42,573 bases of DNA, taken from positions 1 to 42,573 of IMG/VR virus record IMGVR_UViG_3300008120_000369. One strand, given 5' to 3'. Shown here in pieces: positions 8,132-15,512 of this stretch. The notes beneath the pieces were generated by a model. The model was not told the origin of the DNA. It saw only the letters and a program-made list of their open reading frames with translations, and made no database searches. The translations under genes were made by a program, and so were the position numbers. The DNA is from a virus. Every line of letters begins with the position of its first letter. Positions within the stretch are counted from its first letter, which is position 1.

Positions 8132-9406
8132 TTACCTCTGTTCAATCCAGTTCAGAACCGCAAGTGCTGCTTTGTTAGTATTGGGACTAGCACAAGCAAG
8201 AGTATAAGTATCACTAATTGTTCCAATACCACTTCTACCTAATTGGAGTGCTGCCTTATCATCAATATTAATCAATGCTGCACCACCACCAACAACAAAT
8301 CCATTCAATAAAGTAGTTCCACCAGTCGTTGCAGTTTGAGTAATATTATATTGCATAAAAGAGTTTGGATCTGGATGGTCTACCCAAGTTCCACCTGTAT
8401 TTGTTGCATTCTCAAGAAGTTTCCAATAGACATTTGTATTATCATTCGTTGCTGCTTGCAATGACCTCAAAAGCATCACCGCAGATAGTTGATTAGACTT
8501 TAAACGAATACTTACAATTGGATAAAATGTGTTTGCAGCAGTCATTGTTGTCCCTGTAATGGGATTTGCGATACTTACAAGTGTTCCAAGTTTTTCTGGT
8601 TCTCCTTCCTGAATAAGAGAATTGGAACCTTGATAGATGTAATGAGTTCCTGCAACACCTGTTACATTTTCTATTTCAACTCTGATTGGTAAAAATGGAG
8701 TAGAACACCAAACTTTATCATTAGTATTTGAGTTATCAAAAGTATGACTATGAATGGTTTCATTCTTCATCAACCAATTGAACTGAACGATACCCGCACC
8801 ATACCATTCATAGTTGATGGAAATCATCTGTTGTTTTGTTGCGTCAGCAGTCACTCCTGTGTACCCATTACCATCAAACTTTTCACCATTCCAATCTTCT
8901 CTGGTTACTCTTCTTTCTGTAACAATTCCTGATGTGCTGCTGCGAATTACATATGAATATGTTCCTCCATCATCCTCAAAGTAGGCACCATTATAATCGT
9001 CAAACAATCCAAATCTTCTACGAATACCGACTTGTGGGGTATCAAGACGAATTGCAAATGCGAGAGTTGCACCTCTGCCAGGAATGTATCTCATTACCTG
9101 TTTGGTTTGACGAATGACTTTACTTCCAGCAGTAGAACCAACTTCCATTATGATATTGCTTGATGCTACATTATGAGTTGCAGTTCCAACTCCAACTACT
9201 CTCTCATCCCATACATCAGTCTCTTTGCCATACTGGAAAGTGTTGAAGAAGACTGTTTGGAATGGGGCAATTTTTAGACGATTGTTATTAGTAAATTGAG
9301 GTCTCCAGTCCGTCTGGTTTCCCCAATGATCTGCGATATTAAAAACCTCAAAGAGACTTCTTTCTTGATCTAGAAAGTCCTGGGTTTTCTTATTCCACTG
9401 AGCCAT
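8132..9406 (-). CDS. Putative virion structural protein between gp16 and gp17 (424 aa)
   Basis: This 424-aa protein starts MAQWNKKTQDFLDQERSLFE and ends AALAVLNWIEQR. It has no membrane segment or catalytic motif that I recognise. Its composition (Gly, Thr, Asn, aromatic residues) and repeated short strands suggest a beta-rich structural protein. The central part carries RYIPGRGATLAFAIRLDT and FGLFDDYNGAYFEDDGGTYS, reminiscent of concanavalin-like or jelly-roll particle proteins. The start overlaps the stop of the 102-aa gene (TAATG), and the stop is 6 nt before the gp17 ATG, so it is translated within the packaging operon. Proteins like this in T4-like cyanophages are usually labelled virion structural protein; I use that label from memory. 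The exact location in the particle is unknown. Confidence 0.8.
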   Translation of the reverse strand: MAQWNKKTQDFLDQERSLFEVFNIADHWGNQTDWRPQFTNNNRLKIAPFQTVFFNTFQYGKETDVWDERVVGVGTATHNVASSNIIMEVGSTAGSKVIRQTKQVMRYIPGRGATLAFAIRLDTPQVGIRRRFGLFDDYNGAYFEDDGGTYSYVIRSSTSGIVTERRVTREDWNGEKFDGNGYTGVTADATKQQMISINYEWYGAGIVQFNWLMKNETIHSHTFDNSNTNDKVWCSTPFLPIRVEIENVTGVAGTHYIYQGSNSLIQEGEPEKLGTLVSIANPITGTTMTAANTFYPIVSIRLKSNQLSAVMLLRSLQAATNDNTNVYWKLLENATNTGGTWVDHPDPNSFMQYNITQTATTGGTTLLNGFVVGGGAALINIDDKAALQLGRSGIGTISDTYTLACASPNTNKAALAVLNWIEQR

Positions 9407-9714
9407 TAATCACTCCACGATAATCTTTCTGGTCTATACCTTTGCGAACTTTTAATATTTAAAGAACTTGATATTGTAGGATAAATGTTATGAACAACAG
9501 CACCAGGATATTTTCCTTGAAGTTGTTCTGCTAATTCATTCTTAGAAAGCATAGATCCTTCTATTTCCAATCTATATATCTTTCCCTCCCAAACTACATC
9601 GGCAACGTAAGATTCTTTTGATTGTTCTGGTTGAGAACCACCTACATTGAGAGTTCCGTTAAAATCCCCATTAATAGTGATACTTTCTGATAGAAACTGT
9701 TGAAAACTTTTCAT
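9406..9714 (-). CDS. Putative capsid-targeted internal protein (102 aa)
   Basis: I start this gene at ATG 9714-9712, which overlaps the preceding stop as TAATG and has GGAGGTG about 6 nt upstream. A longer frame from 9729 would contain that ribosome-binding site inside its own coding sequence. The N-terminus MKSFQQFLSE closely matches the T4 capsid-targeting sequence of internal proteins (for example MKTYQEFIAE). In T4, prohead protease gp21 cuts after the Glu. Here L8-S9-E10 gives the same (L/I)-x-E site. The mature part would be about 92 residues with a compact domain (VADVVWEGKIYRLEIEGSML, then QLQGKYPGAVVHNIYP) and a C-terminal tail of Ser/Arg. A role as an internal head protein is inferred from the leader and from its place after the basic 686-aa protein. 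Confidence 0.78.
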   Translation of the reverse strand: MKSFQQFLSESITINGDFNGTLNVGGSQPEQSKESYVADVVWEGKIYRLEIEGSMLSKNELAEQLQGKYPGAVVHNIYPTISSSLNIKSSQRYRPERLSWSD

Positions 9715-11774
9715 TAGTTGCACCTCCAACGACGTAGTGCTTTGTTAATTCTCGAATCTGGATCCCTTGCAGTTTTTGTAGAAGTCAGTTTAGACTTCAT
9801 CCCCTTCATACGTCGGCAGAAGTTAGCACGACGCTTTGCTCTTTTACCTTTTGGTTTCTTTTCAGTTACCGCAGTTTGAAGTTTTGAACCTGGATTCTCA
9901 CGACGATAAGCATTTACTGCTTTTTGGCTTAATCCATCAGTCTTATCTTGACGATTAACTTTCTGCCAGTCTTCATTTAATCCGAGTTCACTTCTCCAAT
10001 CAGAAAATCCTTCTGATTTAGTTCCCCAACTATCTGCCCCAACTTTACGACACTTAACTAATGCACCAGATGCATATGCACTTGGCCAAACTTTATATCG
10101 TGACTTTACTTTATGATAGCAAGCATCCTTTTTCTCTTGAAGAGATCCTTCTAAACATTCGCAAGGATCATATCCACAAACAGGACAAACTTCTTCTTTT
10201 ACGCAACGATTATAAGTTTTTCCAAAGAGTGTTTGAGTTCCTGCTTTCTTATATCCTTTCCAGCATTTTTTGCCTGCTTCATCAATGACTTCACCTTGCA
10301 ATTCATAAGAATTCATCTGATTGATGGTATCTCTTTTTTGCTTTAACTTATCAACTAAAGTTCCAGATCCAGTTGCTGGCGCATCAATTGCTTTATCAAC
10401 AGCAGGTTTCGCAAATTTTTTCAAGAGATATGGAATAAATGCTGCTCCTGCACCAAGAGCAACTTTTCCCCACAATTCATCGAGTTGTTGACCTTGTGGT
10501 TCAAAATGTGCTTTATCAACATTTGCCGATTTTTTAGGAGTTGATGGAATAATTTTTTCTCCTTTTGGTATTAATCTTTGGAGAAGTTTATCTGGACCTC
10601 CATACTTTGTAGCATCAACTTGTTCAGCAGTTACAAAATTTGCTTTTCCACTTCTATTTGGATTTGGATCTTCTTTACGTTTTTTTGCTGCTCTTCTATT
10701 TCTTTCTTCTTTACTCATCGATGCTCTATCATCGGCATCCCGACAGAATGGTTTGGTCTTCTGTCCAGGTTGCTTGGCGCAAGGTTTTCCATCATACTCA
10801 CCACCTGCCTGAACCCATCCGCCACCTTTGAACCAATCCTTTAAAGAATAACCAGGATCCTTTGCAGATTTACCATCTCTCTTTCCTTCCAATATCTCTA
10901 CTTCTTCTTTATTCATTTCACCACTATCAACATAATCTGCTGCTGAATCAATATAGTCTGCCGCCTTTGTGATTTTTGATTGAACCCAAGCCTCAATCTC
11001 ACCTTCACCCTTCTTCATTTTTTTCTGAAGTCTTTTTGCACCATTAACAATGGTAGAGAGTTCTGAACGAGCCATTGAATACTCGTGATCAGACACTTTT
11101 GATTCCTTTGTAAGTGCCGCAGACTTTTCGTTCGGAATAGTTGTTCCTTGTCTTATAAGGCGTATCTTTTCTTGTCTTCGAGATTGTTTGAGACCTTGGG
11201 GACCAACATTAAAACTCATCTGTTCATTTGCAGGATGAACAGATGCAACCGAATACTTATCCCACATTGTAGGTCCATAAGAACATTCGGTTCTTGCCTC
11301 CATTTTTCTACAAAGTTTGCAGTATTTCATTTCAACACCTTCAAATGCTGAACCTCTTTTTGTATGCAACATTTCACCCTTTTGCTTAGCAATTAATTTA
11401 AGAGATCTTTTTTGTGCTTCACCAGGAGCACTCATAACATTTTCATCAGGTGTTTTTCTACTAACAGCATCGTAGATATCAATATCACCATCAGCATCAC
11501 GATCTAGATACTGAACAGTTGCATGATGAACTAATTGCTTCAGATCCACATTAGGATCTAAAACGTGTTGACTGCCTTTTAGATGGGGAGTTTTGTGTGT
11601 AAATTTGGAGAACTTAATCTTCTTTACACTTTGCACATCTTCGTTAAATGGTGACATTGATTTTGTCTCTTCGCCTCTTTGTCTTTTCTTTCTGGCAGCA
11701 CAATGTGCTTTTTGAGAAAAACCCTTTGGATTTTTACAGTCTATTGATTTTTTGTAATCCTTAGACCAACTCAT
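9714..11774 (-). CDS. Basic multi-module protein, possible polyprotein of DNA-binding internal proteins (686 aa)
   Basis: This 686-aa protein is very rich in Lys and Arg and is built from distinct small modules. Residues 1-34 carry NPKGFSQKAHCAARKKR. Residues 91-102 form a canonical EF-hand loop (DRDADGDIDIYD). Residues 150-190 contain CKLC and aromatic residues. Residues 305-375 contain DWFKGGGW, CAKQPGQKTKPFC and a basic helix. Residues 500-540 contain KKCWKGYKKAGT followed by a Cys cluster (C524, C530, C533, C538, C540). Residues 548-586 contain ACYHKVKSRYKVWPSAYASG. Residues 611-686 end with a very basic stretch and RRWRC. Several of these modules recur in proteins of marine T4-like phages and are catalogued as DUFs; I cannot confirm the numbers. 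Candidate gp21 sites (L/I-x-E) fall before several modules. It may be packaged with DNA. Function is not established. Confidence 0.75.
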   Translation of the reverse strand: MSWSKDYKKSIDCKNPKGFSQKAHCAARKKRQRGEETKSMSPFNEDVQSVKKIKFSKFTHKTPHLKGSQHVLDPNVDLKQLVHHATVQYLDRDADGDIDIYDAVSRKTPDENVMSAPGEAQKRSLKLIAKQKGEMLHTKRGSAFEGVEMKYCKLCRKMEARTECSYGPTMWDKYSVASVHPANEQMSFNVGPQGLKQSRRQEKIRLIRQGTTIPNEKSAALTKESKVSDHEYSMARSELSTIVNGAKRLQKKMKKGEGEIEAWVQSKITKAADYIDSAADYVDSGEMNKEEVEILEGKRDGKSAKDPGYSLKDWFKGGGWVQAGGEYDGKPCAKQPGQKTKPFCRDADDRASMSKEERNRRAAKKRKEDPNPNRSGKANFVTAEQVDATKYGGPDKLLQRLIPKGEKIIPSTPKKSANVDKAHFEPQGQQLDELWGKVALGAGAAFIPYLLKKFAKPAVDKAIDAPATGSGTLVDKLKQKRDTINQMNSYELQGEVIDEAGKKCWKGYKKAGTQTLFGKTYNRCVKEEVCPVCGYDPCECLEGSLQEKKDACYHKVKSRYKVWPSAYASGALVKCRKVGADSWGTKSEGFSDWRSELGLNEDWQKVNRQDKTDGLSQKAVNAYRRENPGSKLQTAVTEKKPKGKRAKRRANFCRRMKGMKSKLTSTKTARDPDSRINKALRRWRCN

Positions 11775-11787
11775 ACACCAGAAAAGT

Positions 11788-12210
11788 TTACTCTTTATTA
11801 TTTAGAAAACCTTGTTTCAGGAGTTTAGACAGTTCTGATGTTGAACCAACAAACACTGCGTTATTAGTAACATTGTTTGGTGTTTTTACCACATCTTCTT
11901 CAACATCTTTGAGTTTCTTTTGTAAATCAATAAGTTTATCGGTTACATCTCCAACACTTTTAATTAATTGACCTGCAACTTCATATGCTCTTGGTTGATC
12001 ACTTTCAGCGGCAAGTTCCATTATTCCATTAATTGCCTCTTGCCCTTTTTCTATAAGAGAATATAAGTTTGCTCTTGTATATTCATAATCTTTTCTGATA
12101 TCTCCATCGCTAGAAGTTTCTACCTTGACAATGGGAGTTTCCTTTTCTACGTTAACGATTTCACTTTTAATATTTAAAGCGTTATCGATGCTCTCATAAT
12201 TTTCTGACAT
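11788..12210 (-). CDS. gp16: Terminase small subunit gp16
   Basis: I chose ATG 12210-12208 (140 aa); the longer frame would need a TTG inside the gp15 stop region. Small terminase recognises or regulates cutting of the concatemer and activates gp17. The protein is acidic at the N-terminus. Its central helical hairpin (DYEYTRANLYSLIEKGQEAI to DKLIDLQKKLKDVEE) is typical of the oligomerising core. The C-terminal signature NNAVFVGSTSELSKLL corresponds to T4 gp16 NATVFMGSPTEL. The length is slightly below T4 gp16 (164 aa). It lies 5 nt after the gp15 stop, as in the T4 order 15-16. Its last codons contain the CTAAATA element of the next gene. Confidence 0.93.
   Translation of the reverse strand: MSENYESIDNALNIKSEIVNVEKETPIVKVETSSDGDIRKDYEYTRANLYSLIEKGQEAINGIMELAAESDQPRAYEVAGQLIKSVGDVTDKLIDLQKKLKDVEEDVVKTPNNVTNNAVFVGSTSELSKLLKQGFLNNKE
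11799..11805 (-). promoter_or_regulatory. Late-promoter-like CTAAATA upstream of the 686-aa gene
   Basis: The minus strand reads CTAAATA at 11805-11799, inside the last codons of gp16 and 25 nt upstream of ATG 11774. It is followed by ATAAAGAGTAAA, similar to the sequence between gp19 and gp20, where CTAAATA is likewise followed by AAAGAGT. Confidence 0.5.
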
Positions 12211-12215
12211 AATTA

Positions 12216-13016
12216 TCAAATATCTATTTTGCGTGTTGGACTAAATTCTCGTGAATCGTCGATAAATTCCCAATTCTCATTAAACCCAAAATCATCATCT
12301 GGATTTGCATCATATGGATCTGGAGTGACAGTGTATCTTACTTCACGCTTAGCATTTGCAACTTCTGTATTTGTATACAAATCAACCTGAACCTTACGAA
12401 TAAGACCCTCTGAACTTTCTGCAATAGGACCAAATAGATATGTTTTTGCAGTAAAGCTCAACGTATAAATTAAAGCCCTTCTTGTCGAAAAATCTCCCTC
12501 ATAATCATCTTGGAATGATATATTCTCTAAGACCATAGGGATATCTCTTTTCTCACCAATAGAATCTACTAAATCAATAGTCAGGTTAAAAGATGGTTGA
12601 AAATATGGTAAAATTTGCTCAATAATTTGTAGAGCATCATCATTTAATTTAGTTAAGATATTGAGTTCAAATCCAATATTATAAGGAACTGGCATAAAAA
12701 CTTTTTTTATGTTACCACCATCATCACAAGTTTTAAATGTCTGAACAACGCTTGATTTTCTTGATGGATCATATTGAATAGAAGTCATTTCAAACGACAT
12801 TCTAGGTAGAGATATTTGAGTCGCCTTATTTAATTCTGGTTGTTGACGAATTCTTGCAAGAAATTTTTGTCTTGGACCATATGCAATAGGAACACGCATA
12901 TCACTTATATTATTGCCATTTTGATCACTATGGCGTATATGAATTTGATTAAAAATAGTTCCGAAAGAAATAATAGTCTTTCTTATTATTTCGTGATAAT
13001 AATATGTTCCTAACAT
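12216..13016 (-). CDS. gp15: Tail completion and sheath stabiliser protein gp15
   Basis: This 266-aa protein caps the tail tube and sheath at the end that joins the head. The segment ALQIIEQILPYFQPSFNLTI is nearly identical to T4 gp15 (FQIVEQILPYFQPHFNTTM). The N-terminus (FNQIHIRH, then MRVPIAYGPRQKFLARI) matches T4 IRVPITYASKEHF. The AESSEGLIRKVQVDLYTNTE region corresponds to AEGLIRTTYTDFHANT. The length matches T4 (272 aa). Its ATG overlaps the gp14 stop as TAATG. Confidence 0.97.
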   Translation of the reverse strand: MLGTYYYHEIIRKTIISFGTIFNQIHIRHSDQNGNNISDMRVPIAYGPRQKFLARIRQQPELNKATQISLPRMSFEMTSIQYDPSRKSSVVQTFKTCDDGGNIKKVFMPVPYNIGFELNILTKLNDDALQIIEQILPYFQPSFNLTIDLVDSIGEKRDIPMVLENISFQDDYEGDFSTRRALIYTLSFTAKTYLFGPIAESSEGLIRKVQVDLYTNTEVANAKREVRYTVTPDPYDANPDDDFGFNENWEFIDDSREFSPTRKIDI

Positions 13017-14452
13017 TAATAAGTACCAAATGGATTTGATTCTGTAAAATCTAAGATGAGATCCGCTTCTTCTTCAATCTCATCATTTTGACTATATTTA
13101 TCATAAGTATCCATTTGCTCAAAACCTTTAACCGTATATAATGCTCCTGATTCTGTTCCTATAATTGTTTCTCCTGGTAAGAATGTAATCTGAGTTGCAC
13201 CTATACCAACATTGGAAATCTTAAGAATCTTTGTATCACTATCCCAACTCTTAACTCTTGCCCTTATCTGAGATCTAGATCCTCTAATAATTTCATTAAA
13301 TAGATAAGTTCCAACACCTGTAAGAGTTTCTGGATTGGAAATTACTACTGTTGGGTTTATTGTGTATCCTATTCCTGGATTTGAAATGTATATTGCTTTT
13401 ACGGAAACATCAGATCCAGTTAGTCCAATTGAAGAAATTCCAACAGCAGTTTGTCCAACTCCACTAATAGAAAGTTCTCCGGGAGCAGATACTGTGACGA
13501 TCGGTGCTGTTCCATATCCGACACCACCGTCTATCATAGTAAATCTTATCAAACCTTTATATGTTGTTTCAATAGAGCACGTTGCAGCTGCTCCCGCTCC
13601 TCCACCTCCTGAGATTGTTATTATTGGAGGAATTGTATATCCAGCACCTGCATTAGTTAGATAAATTCTTTCTACTGAACGAACTCCACCTCTAACAGTT
13701 GTTATGGCGACGGCAGTTGCATTATCGCCAGTTTGACCAGTTGGTGATGTTGATATTGCTACAACTGGATTTGATGTATATCCATATCCATCATTATTAA
13801 GAAAAATTTGTCTTATATAACCAGTATCAATTGTAGCAGAAGCAGTTGCAGTTCTTCCAACTCCAATCAATCTTAGAGTAGTTATATATCCTTCTTCCTG
13901 AACCTGAGAATCTATTTCTTCGACAGAAGTGTCAATAACTTCATCTTCATATTCGAATAATTCACATTTTAATTCATAAACGTAATTTTTACCTAATTGA
14001 TAAAATGGATTTTCATGCTCTACAAACTTAACTTCAAATAAACGTTGACCAAGTGGAAAATAAATTAAATCTCCTTCTCTTGGGCGAGTTGATAGTACAA
14101 TTTCACCTTCTCCAGTACCATCATCTAGTGCTCCCATAAATGGAGCAATGAAATCTTCAAATCTTTCTTTTGATATTGTAATTAATAATTCATCTCTCAA
14201 ACTCATTCCAAACTTTGTAAGAATATCACCGGCACCAGAATATCCATCGTAAGTGTTTACATATGCCTCAATGGAGAAGTTATCATCAAATCTAGATGAT
14301 TGGACTTCTTCTAAAATAGATTTTCTATTTACAAATTTTCTAGGAATATAAACAACCTCAACACCATACATCCTAAGATGTTCATTAATTAAATCTTGAA
14401 TCAACCTTTGTTCGGATGATGTTCCTTGTAGAAAAAATGGATTAAGTGCCAT
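13016..14452 (-). CDS. gp14: Neck protein gp14, enlarged by a beta-repeat insertion
   Basis: This 478-aa protein is a head-completion/neck protein that, with gp13, prepares the filled head for tail joining. Residues 1-190 (MALNPFFLQGTSSEQRLIQD, then YGVEVVYIPRKFV) and the C-terminal segment EEADLILDFTESNPFGTY are gp14-like. T4 gp14 is only 256 aa. The extra ~200 residues, about 190-390, are four imperfect repeats with a G-x-GYT..P.V.IS core. They are followed by a segment (FNEIIRGSRSQIRARVKSWD) resembling part of the gp8 homologue here. The gene overlaps gp13 and gp15 by one base each (TAATG). The insertion looks like a surface decoration on a conserved core. Confidence 0.95.
   Translation of the reverse strand: MALNPFFLQGTSSEQRLIQDLINEHLRMYGVEVVYIPRKFVNRKSILEEVQSSRFDDNFSIEAYVNTYDGYSGAGDILTKFGMSLRDELLITISKERFEDFIAPFMGALDDGTGEGEIVLSTRPREGDLIYFPLGQRLFEVKFVEHENPFYQLGKNYVYELKCELFEYEDEVIDTSVEEIDSQVQEEGYITTLRLIGVGRTATASATIDTGYIRQIFLNNDGYGYTSNPVVAISTSPTGQTGDNATAVAITTVRGGVRSVERIYLTNAGAGYTIPPIITISGGGGAGAAATCSIETTYKGLIRFTMIDGGVGYGTAPIVTVSAPGELSISGVGQTAVGISSIGLTGSDVSVKAIYISNPGIGYTINPTVVISNPETLTGVGTYLFNEIIRGSRSQIRARVKSWDSDTKILKISNVGIGATQITFLPGETIIGTESGALYTVKGFEQMDTYDKYSQNDEIEEEADLILDFTESNPFGTY
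13334..13807 (-). repeat. Four G-x-GY..P beta repeats inserted in gp14
   Basis: Within gp14, four copies occur at about residues 216-236 (DGYGYTSNPVVAIS), 263-281 (GAGYTIPPIITISG), 308-322 (GVGYGTAPIVTVS) and 355-373 (GIGYTINPTVVIS). Spacing is about 45 residues. The same motif is scattered through the gp7-like, gp8 and 2441-aa proteins. Confidence 0.8.
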
Positions 14453-15291
14453 TATCCGATAAAGTCGTATGGTGGAAGTTCATAATCCATAGACATTCTC
14501 TTAGTTATTTCATCCAACTCTCTTTCAGCATCTTCATATATTTCTCTACCATTAAATTCAATTCCACCAGGTAATTTAACTCCCCTAAATTTAATTAAAT
14601 TCTGTCCCCACTGCCTCTTAATTAATGCTGTCAAATATCTTTTTAGGAAACTATCATTATATACATTAGTAAATTCTGATGGATTCAAAATTCTATAACA
14701 ATCCAAAACTAAGTAATTTCCCGCAGACTGTGCTCCCCAATCAATATCAAGATATAACCTATTTTGTCTCTTATTAAATCTAACTTGCTTATCAGTTGTT
14801 AGCAAAAAGTCAATATCTTCAAGGTAACTTTTTACCATAGAATATTGTAAAAGTTCTACGGAATTGAAATAATAAAGATCATTTAAGAATAACTGATACT
14901 TGATACTAAACATACCACCAGAAATGGAACTAGTATCAAACTTAAATACTTTTTCAACTCCAATGACTGAATCTGGAACTTGTATATAATTAGAGGTTTC
15001 GTAAAAACTAAAAGTAGTAGCAGTTCCTACAATACGCGATGTTCCAGTTGTTGTAACAATACCAACACCATTACTTCCTTTTGCTGACCCTCTATCAATA
15101 TCTGCTTGGGTTATTTGATACTTCAAATACATCCTTTCAACGCCATCAAAGTGGCGCTCATTGAAGTATTGAAGGGCATCGTCAACTAAATCATCTATTT
15201 GATCATCATCAACGTTAATTTCCAGCACAGGCGCTCCTAGACGCCTTAGACAGTAATCAATCAGTTCTTGCCTACTTGCTGGTTTTGCCAT
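14452..15291 (-). CDS. gp13: Neck protein gp13
   Basis: This 279-aa head-completion protein binds between the portal and the tail with gp14. The N-terminus SRQELIDYCLRRLGAPVLEI, followed by NVDDDQIDDLVDDALQYFNE, is the characteristic T4-like gp13 start. The helical C-terminus includes FLKRYLTALIKRQWGQNLIK and a region that ends in YELPPYDFIG. The length is a little below T4 gp13 (309 aa). It stands first in the overlapping gp13-gp14-gp15 chain. Its start is 5 nt after the stop of the coiled-coil gene. Confidence 0.96.
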   Translation of the reverse strand: MAKPASRQELIDYCLRRLGAPVLEINVDDDQIDDLVDDALQYFNERHFDGVERMYLKYQITQADIDRGSAKGSNGVGIVTTTGTSRIVGTATTFSFYETSNYIQVPDSVIGVEKVFKFDTSSISGGMFSIKYQLFLNDLYYFNSVELLQYSMVKSYLEDIDFLLTTDKQVRFNKRQNRLYLDIDWGAQSAGNYLVLDCYRILNPSEFTNVYNDSFLKRYLTALIKRQWGQNLIKFRGVKLPGGIEFNGREIYEDAERELDEITKRMSMDYELPPYDFIG

Positions 15292-15296
15292 TTTCG

Positions 15297-15509
15297 TTAT
15301 GCTTCAGGTTTTTTAGACTTTTTCAATTCATCATATTTGTTTTGTAAATCAAGGTTTACTGCTAGAAGCTCATTTTTTTCTTTGGCAAAATCATCTGATA
15401 ATGTTTGCAATTTTGCTTCTAGCAATATATTTTGGTTTGTTAGTGCTGATAATTTTTGATTATATAAACGCACTAAAATATTAATATCGACTTCACTTTC
15501 GTTTGACAT
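15297..15509 (-). CDS. Small coiled-coil protein upstream of gp13 (70 aa)
   Basis: This 70-aa protein is almost entirely predicted heptad repeat. From about residue 8 to 66, hydrophobic positions (Ile, Leu) recur at 3-4 residue spacing, as in LYNQKLSALTNQNILLEAKL. It ends with a basic tail (KKSKKPEA). There is no membrane segment or enzymatic motif. It stands where T4 has wac (whisker fibritin, also a coiled coil, just upstream of gp13). It is far too short to be fibritin, so any relation is positional only. It starts 3 nt after the stop of the 557-aa gene and is followed by gp13 within 5 nt. Confidence 0.7.
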   Translation of the reverse strand: MSNESEVDINILVRLYNQKLSALTNQNILLEAKLQTLSDDFAKEKNELLAVNLDLQNKYDELKKSKKPEA

Positions 15510-15512
15510 ATT

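Noticed and set aside
8744-11351. Plus-strand frames opposite the 424-aa and 686-aa genes
   Set aside because: They are rich in Cys, Phe, His and Leu runs, typical of antisense of Lys/Glu-rich genes, and sit opposite well-supported genes.
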